From the NCBI RefSeq assembly GCF_023283485.1, contig NZ_JAKILU010000010.1, positions 62,001 to 126,000 of the forward strand: a stretch of DNA of 64,000 nucleotides, written 5' to 3'. Below, piece after piece: positions 9,708 through 18,821 of the stretch. A model generated the notes under the pieces. The model did not search any database and had not been told where the DNA came from. It saw only the letters and a program-made list of their open reading frames with translations. Source of the stretch: Shewanella glacialipiscicola. Lineage in GTDB: Bacteria > Pseudomonadota > Gammaproteobacteria > Enterobacterales > Shewanellaceae. The stretch's first letter is position 1; every line of letters starts with the position of its first letter. The translations under genes and the position numbers were made by a program.

Positions 9708-10093
9708 CCCTATCAAAAACAATTCCACCTAATTCAATGAGTATTTAGTCAGTTTAGTGTTCAATCACGATACTAAGGATTTTTATAGTTTTTACTCTAA
9801 AACAATGGAGTCGTTTAAAAAATTACATCAACCAAATATCACTCTGAATATTTTTTAAGATAATGTTCGCGCACGTTGTTACCCAATACTGCAAATTAAT
9901 GATGCTGAGTAAAGCTGAGAAGCTTAGCATTATTTATCGATGGCAACACATCATCTCGAATAGATTTATATGCCGATTGTTCGTTATTGTTAACCAAGAT
10001 GGTTGGGGCAGAATTCAGATAATAAAGAAAAAGACCTCGCAGGAAGGGGGGAGAAGCAAGGTCTTTGATTGAACATTTGTTATTACTCTGGGT
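9708..10093. other. Gene-free stretch between the sensor and prp operon
   Basis: It holds the promoter side of the sensor gene and the prp terminator at its right end. Short frames here, such as 9863-10072 on the plus strand, lack a ribosome binding site and any recognisable family. Nothing else was seen. Confidence 0.6.
10024..10065 (-). terminator. Rho-independent terminator of the prp operon
   Basis: Read on the minus strand: AAAGACCTTGC, a C-rich loop, GCGAGGTCTTT, then TTCTTTATT. It lies 30 bases after the prpF stop. Confidence 0.88.
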
Positions 10094-11302
10094 TTACACC
10101 GTAGGCACTCGTACAGAGCCTTCCATTAATACGCGGGCACTGCGGCTCATAATGGCTTTAACGACTGTCCATTCGCCGTCAACCATTGATGCCTCTGCCC
10201 CAACACGCAGCGTGCCTGAGGGGTGGCCGAAGCGGACCGCATCGGTCTTTTCGTTAGTGCGTCCGATACCAGCTGCTAAATTGACTAACGTGCCCGGAAT
10301 CGCCGCTGCTGTACCAATCGCAACGGCAGCCGTGCCCATCATAGCGTGGTGCAGTTTGCCCATGGACAGGGCGCGCACTAATAAGTCGATGTCGCTTACA
10401 TTGACGGTTTTGCCACTCGATGACACATAAGTTTGGGGTTTAGCAACAAAAGCCACTTTGGGCGTGTGTTGGCGAGCAGCTGCTTCATCTATGTGGTTAA
10501 TTAAGCCCATACGCAGCGCGCCATAGGCACGAATTGTTTCAAACTTAGCCAGCGCGGCGTTATCGCTATTGATATCATCCTGCAGCTCAGTGCCTGTATA
10601 ACCTAAGTCCTCTGCATTAATAAAAATAGTCGGGATACCCGCGTTGATCATAGTGGCGTTAAAGCTGCCAATGCCGGGCACTTCTAACACATCGACCACA
10701 TTACCCGTGGGGAACATGCTACTGCCACCTTCGCCATCGTCATCGGCTGGATTGATAAATTCGATTTGCACTTCGGCGGCTGGAAAGGTCACGCCGTCTA
10801 ACTCAAAATCACCGGTTTCTTGCACTTCACCATTAGTGATGGGCACATGGGCGATAATGGTTTTGCTTATGTTGGCTTGCCAAATGCGTACAGTGCAGAT
10901 GCCATTTAGCGGAATACGCGTGCTATCAATTAAACCGTTGCTGATAGCAAAGGCGCCAACTGCGGCAGTTAAGTTGCCGCAGTTACCACTCCAATCGACA
11001 AAGGGTTTATCAATTGCTACTTGGCCAAAAAGATAATCTACATCGTGATTGGCTTGAGTGCTTTTTGATAAAATTACGGTTTTGCTAGTGCTTGAGGTCG
11101 CGCCGCCCATGCCATCGATTTGTTTAGCGTAAGGGTCTGGGCTACCAATCACCCGCAGCAATAAGGCGTCGCGTGCAGGGCCTGGCACTTGCGCTGCCTT
11201 AGGCAAATCTTGCAGGCGGAAAAACACGCCCTTGCTGGTGCCGCCACGCATATAAGTCGCCGCGATTTTGATTTGCGGCGCGTGGATTGTTGCAGTAGTC
11301 AT
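10094..11302 (-). CDS. prpF: 2-methylaconitate cis-trans isomerase PrpF
   Basis: Converts the trans-2-methylaconitate made by AcnD into the cis form used by aconitase in the methylcitrate cycle. The 402-residue product begins IKIAATYMRGGTSKGVFF, the conserved PrpF/DUF453 opening with its catalytic lysine, and contains GGATSSTSKTVILS and the C-terminal VRFGHPSGTLRVGAEA block; the fold is diaminopimelate-epimerase-like. It is the last gene of the operon, 92 bases after acnD, and is followed by a clear terminator. PrpF and AcnD occur together and replace PrpD. Confidence 0.96.
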   Translation of the reverse strand: MTTATIHAPQIKIAATYMRGGTSKGVFFRLQDLPKAAQVPGPARDALLLRVIGSPDPYAKQIDGMGGATSSTSKTVILSKSTQANHDVDYLFGQVAIDKPFVDWSGNCGNLTAAVGAFAISNGLIDSTRIPLNGICTVRIWQANISKTIIAHVPITNGEVQETGDFELDGVTFPAAEVQIEFINPADDDGEGGSSMFPTGNVVDVLEVPGIGSFNATMINAGIPTIFINAEDLGYTGTELQDDINSDNAALAKFETIRAYGALRMGLINHIDEAAARQHTPKVAFVAKPQTYVSSSGKTVNVSDIDLLVRALSMGKLHHAMMGTAAVAIGTAAAIPGTLVNLAAGIGRTNEKTDAVRFGHPSGTLRVGAEASMVDGEWTVVKAIMSRSARVLMEGSVRVPTV

Positions 11303-11394
11303 ATATTGACTCCAAAAGGATTCAAAATGAGCGCCAACGACTTAATGGTGAAGTCGCTGGCACTCGGTTTAGCTAACGAATATTAAGCGTCAGC

Positions 11395-13998
11395 TCAGGC
11401 AAGGTTAGATTCTAAAAAATCCTGCGCGAAGCGTTGCAACACGCCGCCAGCTTCGTAAATTGACACTTCTTCGGCGGTATCGAGGCGACACGTTACTGGC
11501 ACTTCGATGCGTTCACCATTTTTACGAGTGATAACAACCGTTAAATCTGCTCTTGGCGCTGGCGTGCCGAGTACATCGAACACTTCGGTACCATCAATGG
11601 CGTAGGTGGCGCGGTTCTCACCTGCTTTAAATTCCAGTGGCAACACGCCCATGCCGACTAGGTTAGTACGATGAATACGCTCAAAGCCTTCGGCGACAAT
11701 GGCTTCAACGCCAGCTAAACGCACGCCCTTGGCGGCCCAGTCGCGGGACGACCCTTGGCCGTAGTCAGCGCCCGCTATGATGATTAGCGGCTGCTTGCGC
11801 TGCATATAGGTTTCAATCGCTTCCCACATGCGCGTCACTTGGCCTTCAGGCTCGATACGCGTTAGGGAGCCTTGCTGCACTTTGCCATCAACAATCGCCA
11901 TTTCGTTTTTAAGCTTAGGGTTAGCAAACGTGGCGCGCTGGGCTGTTAAGTGGTCGCCGCGATGGGTCGCATAGGAGTTAAAGTCCTCTTCTGGTAAGCC
12001 CATTTTGTGCAGGTATTCGCCTGCAGCGCTGTCCATCATAATGGCGTTGGATGGCGATAAATGGTCAGTGGTGATGTTGTCACCTAGCACAGCTAATGGA
12101 CGCATGCCTTTGAGTGTACGCTCGCCCGCCAACGCGCCTTCCCAATAAGGTGGGCGGCGAATATAGGTTGATTGTGCACGCCAATCATACAGTGGGCTAA
12201 TTTGCTCGCCGTAATCCACTGCGATATCAAACATAGGCTCGTACACTTTACGGAACTGCTCAGGCTTAACGCTTTTAGCAATCACGGCATCGATTTCTTC
12301 ATCCGATGGCCAAATATCGATAAGTCTGACTGGCTTACCGTGTTGATCTAATCCCAATACATCTTTTTCGATATCAAAACGTATGGTGCCGGCAATGGCA
12401 TAAGCCACCACTAATGGCGGCGATGCTAAGAAAGCTTGTTTGGCGTACGGGTGAATACGGCCATCAAAGTTACGGTTACCCGATAACACCGCGGTGGCGT
12501 ACAAGTCGCGATCGATCACTTCTTTTTGGATGATGGGATCGAGCGCGCCGCTCATACCGTTACACGTGGTGCAGGCAAAGCCGACAATTCCAAAGCCTAG
12601 CTGTTCAAGTTCAGTCAGCAACTTGGCTTCTTCTAAATATAATTGCACTGCTTTAGAGCCAGGAGCGAGTGAGGTTTTGACCCAAGGTTTGCGGGTTAAG
12701 CCTTTGGCATTGGCGTTGCGGGCAATGAGGCCTGCGGCAATCACGTTGCGCGGGTTACTGGTGTTAGTGCAGCTAGTAATTGCTGCGATAATCACCGCGC
12801 CATCTGGCATTAAACCGGGTTCGTTTTCGATTATGCCACTAATACCGCGCTCAGCAAGTTCTGATGTTGGCACTCTTGCGTGTGGGTTTGATGGCCCGGC
12901 AATCGTGCGTACCACTGAGGATAAATCAAAACGCAATACGCGTGGATAGTGCACTTCAGTCAGGCTATCGGCCCACAAACCTGCGGTTTTGGCATAGGTT
13001 TCAACCAGTTTCACTTGCTCAGCCTCGCGGCCCGTTAAGGTTAAATAATCTAAGGTTTGTTGGTCAATGTAGAACATTGCCGCAGTGGCACCAAATTCAG
13101 GCGTCATGTTTGAAATCGTGGCGCGATCGCCCAGTGTCAGTGCTGCTGCGCCTTCACCGAAGAACTCTAAGTAAGAGGAGACGACTTTTTGTGCGCGTAA
13201 AAACTCGGTTAAGGCCAATACGATATCGGTGGCGGTAATGCCAGCTTGCGGTCTGCCGGTTAGCTCAACGCCGATAATGTCAGGCAGGCGCATGTACGAT
13301 GCGCGCCCTAACATCACACTTTCGGCTTCTAAGCCGCCGACACCAATGGCGATAACGCCTAGCGCGTCAACATGTGGCGTGTGGCTGTCGGTGCCAACTA
13401 AGGTATCAGGGAATGCGACACCTTCGCGGGCGTGGATCACTGGTGACATACGCTCTAAGTTAATTTGGTGCATAATGCCGTTACCCTGAGGGATAACATC
13501 AATGTTTTTAAACGCTTTTTGCGTCCAATTAATAAAATGGAATCTGTCTTCGTTGCGTCTGTCTTCGATGGCGCGGTTTTTGGCAAAAGCGTCTTTGTCA
13601 AAACCACCAAACTCAACTGCCAGCGAGTGATCCACAATGAGTTGTGTTGGCACTACAGGGTTCACTTTGGCAGGATCGCCACCTTTAGCGGCAATCGCAT
13701 CACGCAGACCCGCAAGGTCAACTAAGGCGGTTTGCCCTAAAATGTCGTGGCAGACCACGCGGGCAGGAAACCAAGGGAAATCCAGTTCTTGTTTTGATTC
13801 AATAAGCTGCTTAAGTGAGGCGGTTAAATCGGCAGGCGGGCAGCGACGGACTAAGTTTTCCGCTAAAACGCGGCAGGTATAAGGTAGCTTGGCATACGCG
13901 CCGGGTGTAATGGTTTCAATCGCTTCGCGGGTATCGAAGTAATCAAGTTTAGTGCCGGGTAAAGGCTTGCGATATTGGGTATTCATAGCAGTATTCAT
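11395..13998 (-). CDS. acnD: Fe/S-dependent 2-methylcitrate dehydratase AcnD
   Basis: Aconitase-family enzyme dehydrating 2-methylcitrate in propionate breakdown. It has the aconitase signatures VGTDSHTPHVDALG and the Fe-S ligand cysteines in ITSCTNTSNP and VGFACTTCNGMSG. The C-terminal swivel domain holds QGSSRDWAAKG with the substrate-binding Ser-Arg. The M at 13998 (867 residues) is chosen because GGATGAT lies just upstream; ATGs at 14010 and 13986 are alternatives. It sits between prpC (84 bases) and prpF, the standard order for this pathway version. Confidence 0.96.
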   Translation of the reverse strand: MNTAMNTQYRKPLPGTKLDYFDTREAIETITPGAYAKLPYTCRVLAENLVRRCPPADLTASLKQLIESKQELDFPWFPARVVCHDILGQTALVDLAGLRDAIAAKGGDPAKVNPVVPTQLIVDHSLAVEFGGFDKDAFAKNRAIEDRRNEDRFHFINWTQKAFKNIDVIPQGNGIMHQINLERMSPVIHAREGVAFPDTLVGTDSHTPHVDALGVIAIGVGGLEAESVMLGRASYMRLPDIIGVELTGRPQAGITATDIVLALTEFLRAQKVVSSYLEFFGEGAAALTLGDRATISNMTPEFGATAAMFYIDQQTLDYLTLTGREAEQVKLVETYAKTAGLWADSLTEVHYPRVLRFDLSSVVRTIAGPSNPHARVPTSELAERGISGIIENEPGLMPDGAVIIAAITSCTNTSNPRNVIAAGLIARNANAKGLTRKPWVKTSLAPGSKAVQLYLEEAKLLTELEQLGFGIVGFACTTCNGMSGALDPIIQKEVIDRDLYATAVLSGNRNFDGRIHPYAKQAFLASPPLVVAYAIAGTIRFDIEKDVLGLDQHGKPVRLIDIWPSDEEIDAVIAKSVKPEQFRKVYEPMFDIAVDYGEQISPLYDWRAQSTYIRRPPYWEGALAGERTLKGMRPLAVLGDNITTDHLSPSNAIMMDSAAGEYLHKMGLPEEDFNSYATHRGDHLTAQRATFANPKLKNEMAIVDGKVQQGSLTRIEPEGQVTRMWEAIETYMQRKQPLIIIAGADYGQGSSRDWAAKGVRLAGVEAIVAEGFERIHRTNLVGMGVLPLEFKAGENRATYAIDGTEVFDVLGTPAPRADLTVVITRKNGERIEVPVTCRLDTAEEVSIYEAGGVLQRFAQDFLESNLA

Positions 13999-14094
13999 AA
14001 CATCATCCATTGCGGAAAATGAAGTTGGCGCGAGACAGTCTATTAACAGACATTTCTTTAACAGAAGTCTCGCGCCAAGAGTGGTTAGCTTGGT

Positions 14095-15222
14095 TTAACG
14101 CTTGGCAATTGGAACCACTTTGCGTGGCGCTACGCCTACATAATCGGCACTTGGGCGGATGATGCGGTTGTTAGAACGTTGCTCCATTACGTGCGCCGCC
14201 CAGCCAGTGAGGCGCGAACAGACAAAGATTGGCGTAAACAATTTAGTCGGAATATCCATGTAGTGGTATGCGCTGGCGTGGAAAAAGTCCGCGTTACAGA
14301 AAAGCTTTTTCTGTTCCCACATTAGTGCTTCACAGGCAACCGATACACGGTATAGGCGGTCGTCACCGTTGGCGGCAGCCAGTTTTTCTGACCACTCTTT
14401 AATGATGGCATTGCGTGGGTCACTGTCGCGGTAAATCGCGTGACCAAAGCCCATAATCTTATCTTTGCGTTCTAGTTTACCCATTAAGATGTCGCGCGCA
14501 TCGGCTTCATCTTTCATGTCTTGAATCAGTTCCATCGCCGCTTCGTTCGCGCCGCCATGTAGCGGACCACGCAGTGAACCAATGGCGCCTGTTACGCACG
14601 AATGCATGTCAGACAGGGTTGAAGCACATACGCGAGCGGTAAAGGTCGATGCGTTAAATTCATGTTCCGCATAAAGAATTAACGATACGTCCATCACTTT
14701 AGCGTGCAGTGCCGAGGGTGCTTTACCGTGTAATAAATGTAAAAAGTGCGCGCCAATTTGAGCGTCATCGGTTTCGGTTTCAATACGCACGCCATCGTGG
14801 CTAAAGCGATACCAGTAACAAATAATCGATGGGAATGCAGCCAGTAAGCGGTCAGATATTTCACTTTGCTGGCTAAAGCTGTGCTCGGCTTCTAAGTTAC
14901 CTAGCATAGAGCAACCAGTACGCATCACATCCATAGGGTGAGCATCGGCAGGAATGCGCTCTAATACTTCTTTTAAGGCTTGCGGTAAGCCGCGCATGCC
15001 TTTGAGTTTGGTTTTATAGGCATCAAGCTGAGCTTGAGTGGGTAGCTCACCGTAAAGAATCAGATAGGCGACTTCTTCGAAGGTGGCATTTTCACCGAGA
15101 TCTTTCACATCATAACCGCGGTATGTTAGGCCGCTGCCCGATACGCCCACTGTGCTCAATGCCGTTTCGCCTGCGCTTTGGCCGCGTAATCCTGCACCAC
15201 TTAGTTTTTTAGCTTCTGACAT
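14095..15222 (-). CDS. prpC: 2-methylcitrate synthase
   Basis: Condenses propionyl-CoA with oxaloacetate to 2-methylcitrate. The 375-residue citrate synthase-family protein contains the catalytic histidine motif GPLHGGANEAAMELI, the second histidine in KIMGFGHAIYRDSDPR, and the C-terminal NNRIIRPSADYVG. The short length and the YILLYGELPT region fit the methylcitrate/citrate synthase II group; the prp context makes it PrpC rather than GltA. An AAGGGAAAC ribosome binding site precedes the ATG. It lies 134 bases after prpB. Confidence 0.95.
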   Translation of the reverse strand: MSEAKKLSGAGLRGQSAGETALSTVGVSGSGLTYRGYDVKDLGENATFEEVAYLILYGELPTQAQLDAYKTKLKGMRGLPQALKEVLERIPADAHPMDVMRTGCSMLGNLEAEHSFSQQSEISDRLLAAFPSIICYWYRFSHDGVRIETETDDAQIGAHFLHLLHGKAPSALHAKVMDVSLILYAEHEFNASTFTARVCASTLSDMHSCVTGAIGSLRGPLHGGANEAAMELIQDMKDEADARDILMGKLERKDKIMGFGHAIYRDSDPRNAIIKEWSEKLAAANGDDRLYRVSVACEALMWEQKKLFCNADFFHASAYHYMDIPTKLFTPIFVCSRLTGWAAHVMEQRSNNRIIRPSADYVGVAPRKVVPIAKR

Positions 15223-15356
15223 AATGTTTCCCTTCCGTTAACTCTGTTTGGTTATCGTTGATGCATTGCAGTTTATGTAAGGTGCTAATACACCAACATT
15301 TATTGGTTAAGGTTGTACTTCCTGTTTACGCTGCATTGTAGGGTGCAGTTAGCCAG

Positions 15357-16235
15357 TTATTTATCTTGGCTAAACAGTTGATCTAACTTGTCTTCAAAAG
15401 CGTGGTAGCCCAAGTATTTATACAAATCGTTACGAGTCTGCATGGTATCTAACACGTTGCGTTGATGACCATCATTCATCAGCGCTTGCATCACGTTCAG
15501 TGCCGCTTGGTTGGCTGCACGGAAAGTACCGAGTGGATAAAGCACCATGTCGGCGCCCGCCTGCGCCAGTTCTTCTTTATTAAATAGCTGGGTTTGGCCA
15601 AATTCGGTCATGTTAGCTAAAATCGGTGCTTTGACTTGCGCTTTAAAGTGGCGATATTGGTCTAGCTCAGTTAAGGCTTCGGCAAAAATCATGTCGGCAC
15701 CGGCGGCGATATAAGCTTGAGCGCGTTCAATACCTGCTTCTACCCCTTCAACGGCAACCGCATCGGTACGTGCCATGATGACAAAGTTAGGATCGATACG
15801 GGCATCGACGGCCGCTTTAATGCGATCGACCATTTCCTCTATGCTCACCACCGCTTTGTTAGGTCTGTGGCCGCAACGCTTTTGCGACACTTGGTCTTCC
15901 ATGTGCACGGCAGCAACACCGATTTTTTCAAATTCTTTGATGGTGCGAGCAATATTGAATGCGCCGCCCCAGCCAGTATCGATATCGACCAATAAAGGCA
16001 CTTGTGTGGCAGAGGTGATACGACCCGCATCAATCAGCACGTCGCTCATTGAGGTCATGCCTAAGTCCGGCAAACCGTATGACGCATTGGCAACGCCAGC
16101 GCCCGAAAGATACAAGGCTTGGAAGCCAGTTTGCTCTGCCATCAAGGCAAAATAGGCATTGGTGGTGCCAACGATTTGTAACGGTTTGGCCTTAGCAAGA
16201 GCTTGGCGAAAACGTAATCCTGCGCTTTGGGTCAT
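15357..16235 (-). CDS. prpB: Methylisocitrate lyase
   Basis: Cleaves 2-methylisocitrate to pyruvate and succinate, the final step of the methylcitrate cycle. The 292-residue isocitrate lyase/PEP mutase-family protein shows the active-site loop [15 protein letters not shown], the Mg-binding [17 protein letters not shown] stretch and [11 protein letters not shown]. Length matches the family (about 290). It is the first metabolic gene after the regulator, with 49 bases between them and an AGAAGGA site before the ATG. Confidence 0.96.
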   Translation of the reverse strand: MTQSAGLRFRQALAKAKPLQIVGTTNAYFALMAEQTGFQALYLSGAGVANASYGLPDLGMTSMSDVLIDAGRITSATQVPLLVDIDTGWGGAFNIARTIKEFEKIGVAAVHMEDQVSQKRCGHRPNKAVVSIEEMVDRIKAAVDARIDPNFVIMARTDAVAVEGVEAGIERAQAYIAAGADMIFAEALTELDQYRHFKAQVKAPILANMTEFGQTQLFNKEELAQAGADMVLYPLGTFRAANQAALNVMQALMNDGHQRNVLDTMQTRNDLYKYLGYHAFEDKLDQLFSQDK

Positions 16236-16284
16236 GGTCTTGTCCTTCTATTTATCCATTTTTTGGCATGTGAGCCGTAAGAAT

Positions 16285-17052
16285 TTAGCTGATGTTCGCT
16301 AAGGTTTCTTTTGCGGCGGCATTGGCTTGCAATTCAATTAAGCGTAATTCGGTATTTTTACGTCCCTGTTCGATATGGCGGCGCATTAACAAGCTTGCCA
16401 GTTCACCATCGCGCTGGGCAATGGCCTCGACTATGCGTCTGTGCTCGGCAATCGCTTTTACGGGGCGATTTTTATTGGTGCATTGGTAACGATACATACG
16501 TAGCAAGTGATACAGACCACCGACTAGGGTTTCCTGTAAGTGTTTGTTGCCACTGGCTTGAATGATTTGGTAGTGAAAATCGACGTCGCCTTCTTCTTGG
16601 AAGTAGGTATCACCCTTTGCGAGCGCGGCATCTTGGCAGGCGAGTAAATCTTCTAACTTGGCTAACTGCTCAGGGGTGATGCGACTGGCGGCGAGTTCGC
16701 AGGCCATACCTTCAAGCACGCTACGCAGTTGATATAAATCGTTAAGTTCGCTAACGGTAAGCTGTGCTACGCGGGCACCAACATGGGGTGAGCGCACCAC
16801 TAAACGCTGTCTTTCTAAGGTGTGCAGGGCTTCGCGAGTTGGGCCGCGACTGATGCCGTATTTTTCGGCTAGCGCTTGCTCATTAATTTTGCTGCCCGCA
16901 GGTAGTTCGCCCTTAATGATGCTGGTTTGGATTTGCACCAAAATTTGATCGGCTAATGTGGTCGACGTTTTATCTGCTGAGGTCGATTTGACCTTATGCA
17001 GGTGGGAAACTTGTGTGTCATCAGAAATCAACGTCGTGTCTTGCTTCAACAT
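16285..17052 (-). CDS. prpR: GntR-family regulator of the prp operon
   Basis: A 255-residue cytoplasmic regulator. A winged helix-turn-helix of the FadR/GntR type spans about residues 30-100 (INEQALAEKYGISRGPTREALHTLERQRLV). An FCD ligand domain follows, with the acidic and histidine residues expected for a metal or organic-acid site (DVDFHYQII, HRRIVEAI, RRHIEQG). It heads the prp cluster and transcribes with it. It is unrelated to the sigma-54-type PrpR of E. coli. Three ATTGTC(A/T)ACAAT palindromes lie upstream, so negative autoregulation relieved by a methylcitrate-cycle intermediate is likely (inference). The gene symbol is assigned by context. Confidence 0.88.
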   Translation of the reverse strand: MLKQDTTLISDDTQVSHLHKVKSTSADKTSTTLADQILVQIQTSIIKGELPAGSKINEQALAEKYGISRGPTREALHTLERQRLVVRSPHVGARVAQLTVSELNDLYQLRSVLEGMACELAASRITPEQLAKLEDLLACQDAALAKGDTYFQEEGDVDFHYQIIQASGNKHLQETLVGGLYHLLRMYRYQCTNKNRPVKAIAEHRRIVEAIAQRDGELASLLMRRHIEQGRKNTELRLIELQANAAAKETLANIS

Positions 17053-17073
17053 AGCGCGTCACTATTTAATGGG

Positions 17074-17085
17074 ATTGTCTACAAT
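17074..17085. promoter_or_regulatory. Candidate PrpR operator 1
   Basis: ATTGTCTACAAT, 22 bases upstream of the prpR start. It fits the FadR/GntR half-site pattern TTGT...ACAA and is nearly identical to the two other copies upstream. Confidence 0.7.
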
Positions 17086-17111
17086 GGATAAAAATAGCCC
17101 TCTCTCAATGG

Positions 17112-17123
17112 ATTGTCAACAAT
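17112..17123. promoter_or_regulatory. Candidate PrpR operator 2
   Basis: ATTGTCAACAAT, centre 38 bases from operator 1, in the prpR upstream region. Confidence 0.7.
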
Positions 17124-17243
17124 GTGTTTACTTGGACGTAAGTCTACATTTTGAGGGTTTTTTACTTTATTTGTTGATTTTTATATTTTTTAATTTTTAC
17201 TTGTGTGTTTAGTATTTTATTTTATAAATATTTAAAATATTAA

Positions 17244-17255
17244 ATTGTCAACAAT
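17244..17255. promoter_or_regulatory. Candidate PrpR operator 3
   Basis: ATTGTCAACAAT, identical to operator 2 and 132 bases from it, 127 bases before the divergent DUF523 gene. The sequence around it (17160-17245) is extremely AT-rich, as expected of a promoter or looping region. Confidence 0.65.
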
Positions 17256-17381
17256 GATGCGGTTTTAGCCGTACTATCTTGTTGCAGGTGTTTATGGCTT
17301 TGGGGTAAATCTTCCAGATGCATTTTGCATGTGTGTCCTTCGCGTTATCCTATTGGCTGAATAACACACTTGGAGGCGACA

Positions 17382-17852
17382 GTGGAGAAAGTGTTAGTGA
17401 GCAGTTGTTTACTTGGTCAAGCGGTGCGTTACGACGGTGGCCATAATTTCATGGAAAGCGATGTTGTATGTACATGGCTTGAGCAAGGGCGGATTGTGGC
17501 GATTTGTCCCGAATGTGCGGGCGGGTTGCAGACACCTAGACCGCTAGCTGAGCGAGTTGGGCAGCGCATCTTAACCGCGCAAGGGGAAGATGTGACGCAC
17601 GCTTTTAGTCTGGGAGCAAATATTGCCCTTAAGTTAGCGCAGCAAGAAGGGATTAACGTGGCAGTTTTAAAAGCCCGCAGTCCATCCTGTGGTAATCAGC
17701 AGATTTATGATGGCCGTTTTGCGAAACAATTAATCGCGGGGCAAGGATTAACGGCAGAAAAACTCTGCGCGACAGGGATAACCGTCTTTAATGAATTTGA
17801 GTTAGTCGCGGTTGCGGCATATATAGCAAAGCTGGAAGCGGGCGCTGTTTGA
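17382..17852 (+). CDS. DUF523 / TudS-like Fe-S protein
   Basis: A 156-residue protein of the DUF523 family. Cysteines at 9 (SSCLLG), 45 (CPEC) and 103 (SPSCG) match the three-cysteine [4Fe-4S] site known for the thiouracil desulfidase TudS, so removal of sulfur from a thiolated base is a reasonable guess but not shown. The GTG at 17382 is chosen because TTGGAGG at 17370-17376 is an obvious ribosome binding site; a frame from the TTG at 17370 would begin inside that site. It diverges from prpR and shares its regulatory region. Confidence 0.8.
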   Translation: MEKVLVSSCLLGQAVRYDGGHNFMESDVVCTWLEQGRIVAICPECAGGLQTPRPLAERVGQRILTAQGEDVTHAFSLGANIALKLAQQEGINVAVLKARSPSCGNQQIYDGRFAKQLIAGQGLTAEKLCATGITVFNEFELVAVAAYIAKLEAGAV

Positions 17853-17878
17853 GCCTGTTCTATTTATGATTTAGTTCG

Positions 17879-18814
17879 TTATTGAATGTGAGTGTTATTA
17901 GTGCTGGTGGCGGCATTTTGATAGTCGCGCAGTAAGTCATCAATTTGTTGATCTTTCTCAGCCCATACTTGATTTAACCAGCGCTGGAATTCGACGCGGT
18001 ACTCAGACTCAGAAAAATAACGTGCTGGGTCAACCTGAGGTACGGGCAGAGCATTAATGCGCACAATGATCTTACTCACTTTGCCGTTCATCACCCCAAA
18101 CAGAATATCCTCAGGCGCATCGGGATACACAATAGTCATGTCGAGTAGATTGGTAAATTGCTCACCCATAGCAGATAGGGTAAAAGCAATCCCGCCGGCT
18201 TTAGGGCGCAATAAGTGTCGATAGGGCGAGTTTTGGCGCTGATGCTTCTGTTTGGTAAAACGGCTGCCCTCGACATAGTTAATAATCGATGTGGGCATTT
18301 TTTTGAATTTTTCGCAGGCGCGGCGCGTCGTCTCTAAATCTTTACCCTTAAGCTTTGGATTTTTTTTCAGTTTTGCTGGACTGGTTCGATTCATAAATGG
18401 CATATCGAGCGCCCAACAGCCGAGGCCCATAATCGGCACATACATCAGCTCATTTTTGAGGAAGAACTTCAGCATTGGAATATGGTTACGTAATACATAA
18501 GTTTGCGCGGCGATATCAAACCCACTGAGATGGTTGCTGATCAGTAAATACCAACTGTTTTTATCCAGCCCTTCGAGCCCTTGTATATCCCACTCAATTT
18601 TAGCGATCAAAAACAGAATACCGCCATTGCAACTGGCCCACGCCCACATGAAACGATTCATGACGCTGGATACTGCATTACGCGCACCTTGCGTAGGCAT
18701 CACGATTTTCACTAACCCGCCAAGGCTGATAAGCGAACTCCATATAAAGGTGTTTATAATCAGTAGACTAAAGCTAATTATAAACAACACTGGCCCAGGC
18801 AAGAAATTCAACAT
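17879..18814 (-). CDS. PlsC-family acyltransferase (second of a pair)
   Basis: Inner-membrane lysophospholipid acyltransferase-type protein of 311 residues. It has an N-terminal hydrophobic anchor (FLPGPVLFIISFSLLIIN) and the HX4D catalytic motif NHLSGFD at about residues 94-100. The substrate motif NYVEGSRFTKQKH and GIAFTLSAMG complete the PlsC pattern. It most resembles the YihG group of 1-acylglycerol-3-phosphate acyltransferases. It starts 7 bases after the stop of a clear paralogue, so the two are cotranscribed and probably arose by tandem duplication. Acyl-chain preference cannot be read from sequence. Confidence 0.85.
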   Translation of the reverse strand: MLNFLPGPVLFIISFSLLIINTFIWSSLISLGGLVKIVMPTQGARNAVSSVMNRFMWAWASCNGGILFLIAKIEWDIQGLEGLDKNSWYLLISNHLSGFDIAAQTYVLRNHIPMLKFFLKNELMYVPIMGLGCWALDMPFMNRTSPAKLKKNPKLKGKDLETTRRACEKFKKMPTSIINYVEGSRFTKQKHQRQNSPYRHLLRPKAGGIAFTLSAMGEQFTNLLDMTIVYPDAPEDILFGVMNGKVSKIIVRINALPVPQVDPARYFSESEYRVEFQRWLNQVWAEKDQQIDDLLRDYQNAATSTNNTHIQ

Positions 18815-18821
18815 AATGGTG

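Noticed and set aside
9863..10072. 69-codon plus-strand frame
   Set aside because: Overlaps the prp terminator hairpin, has no ribosome binding site and no recognisable features.
12494..13725. Several plus-strand open frames opposite acnD
   Set aside because: Shadows of a high-coding-density gene; no ribosome binding sites or family features.
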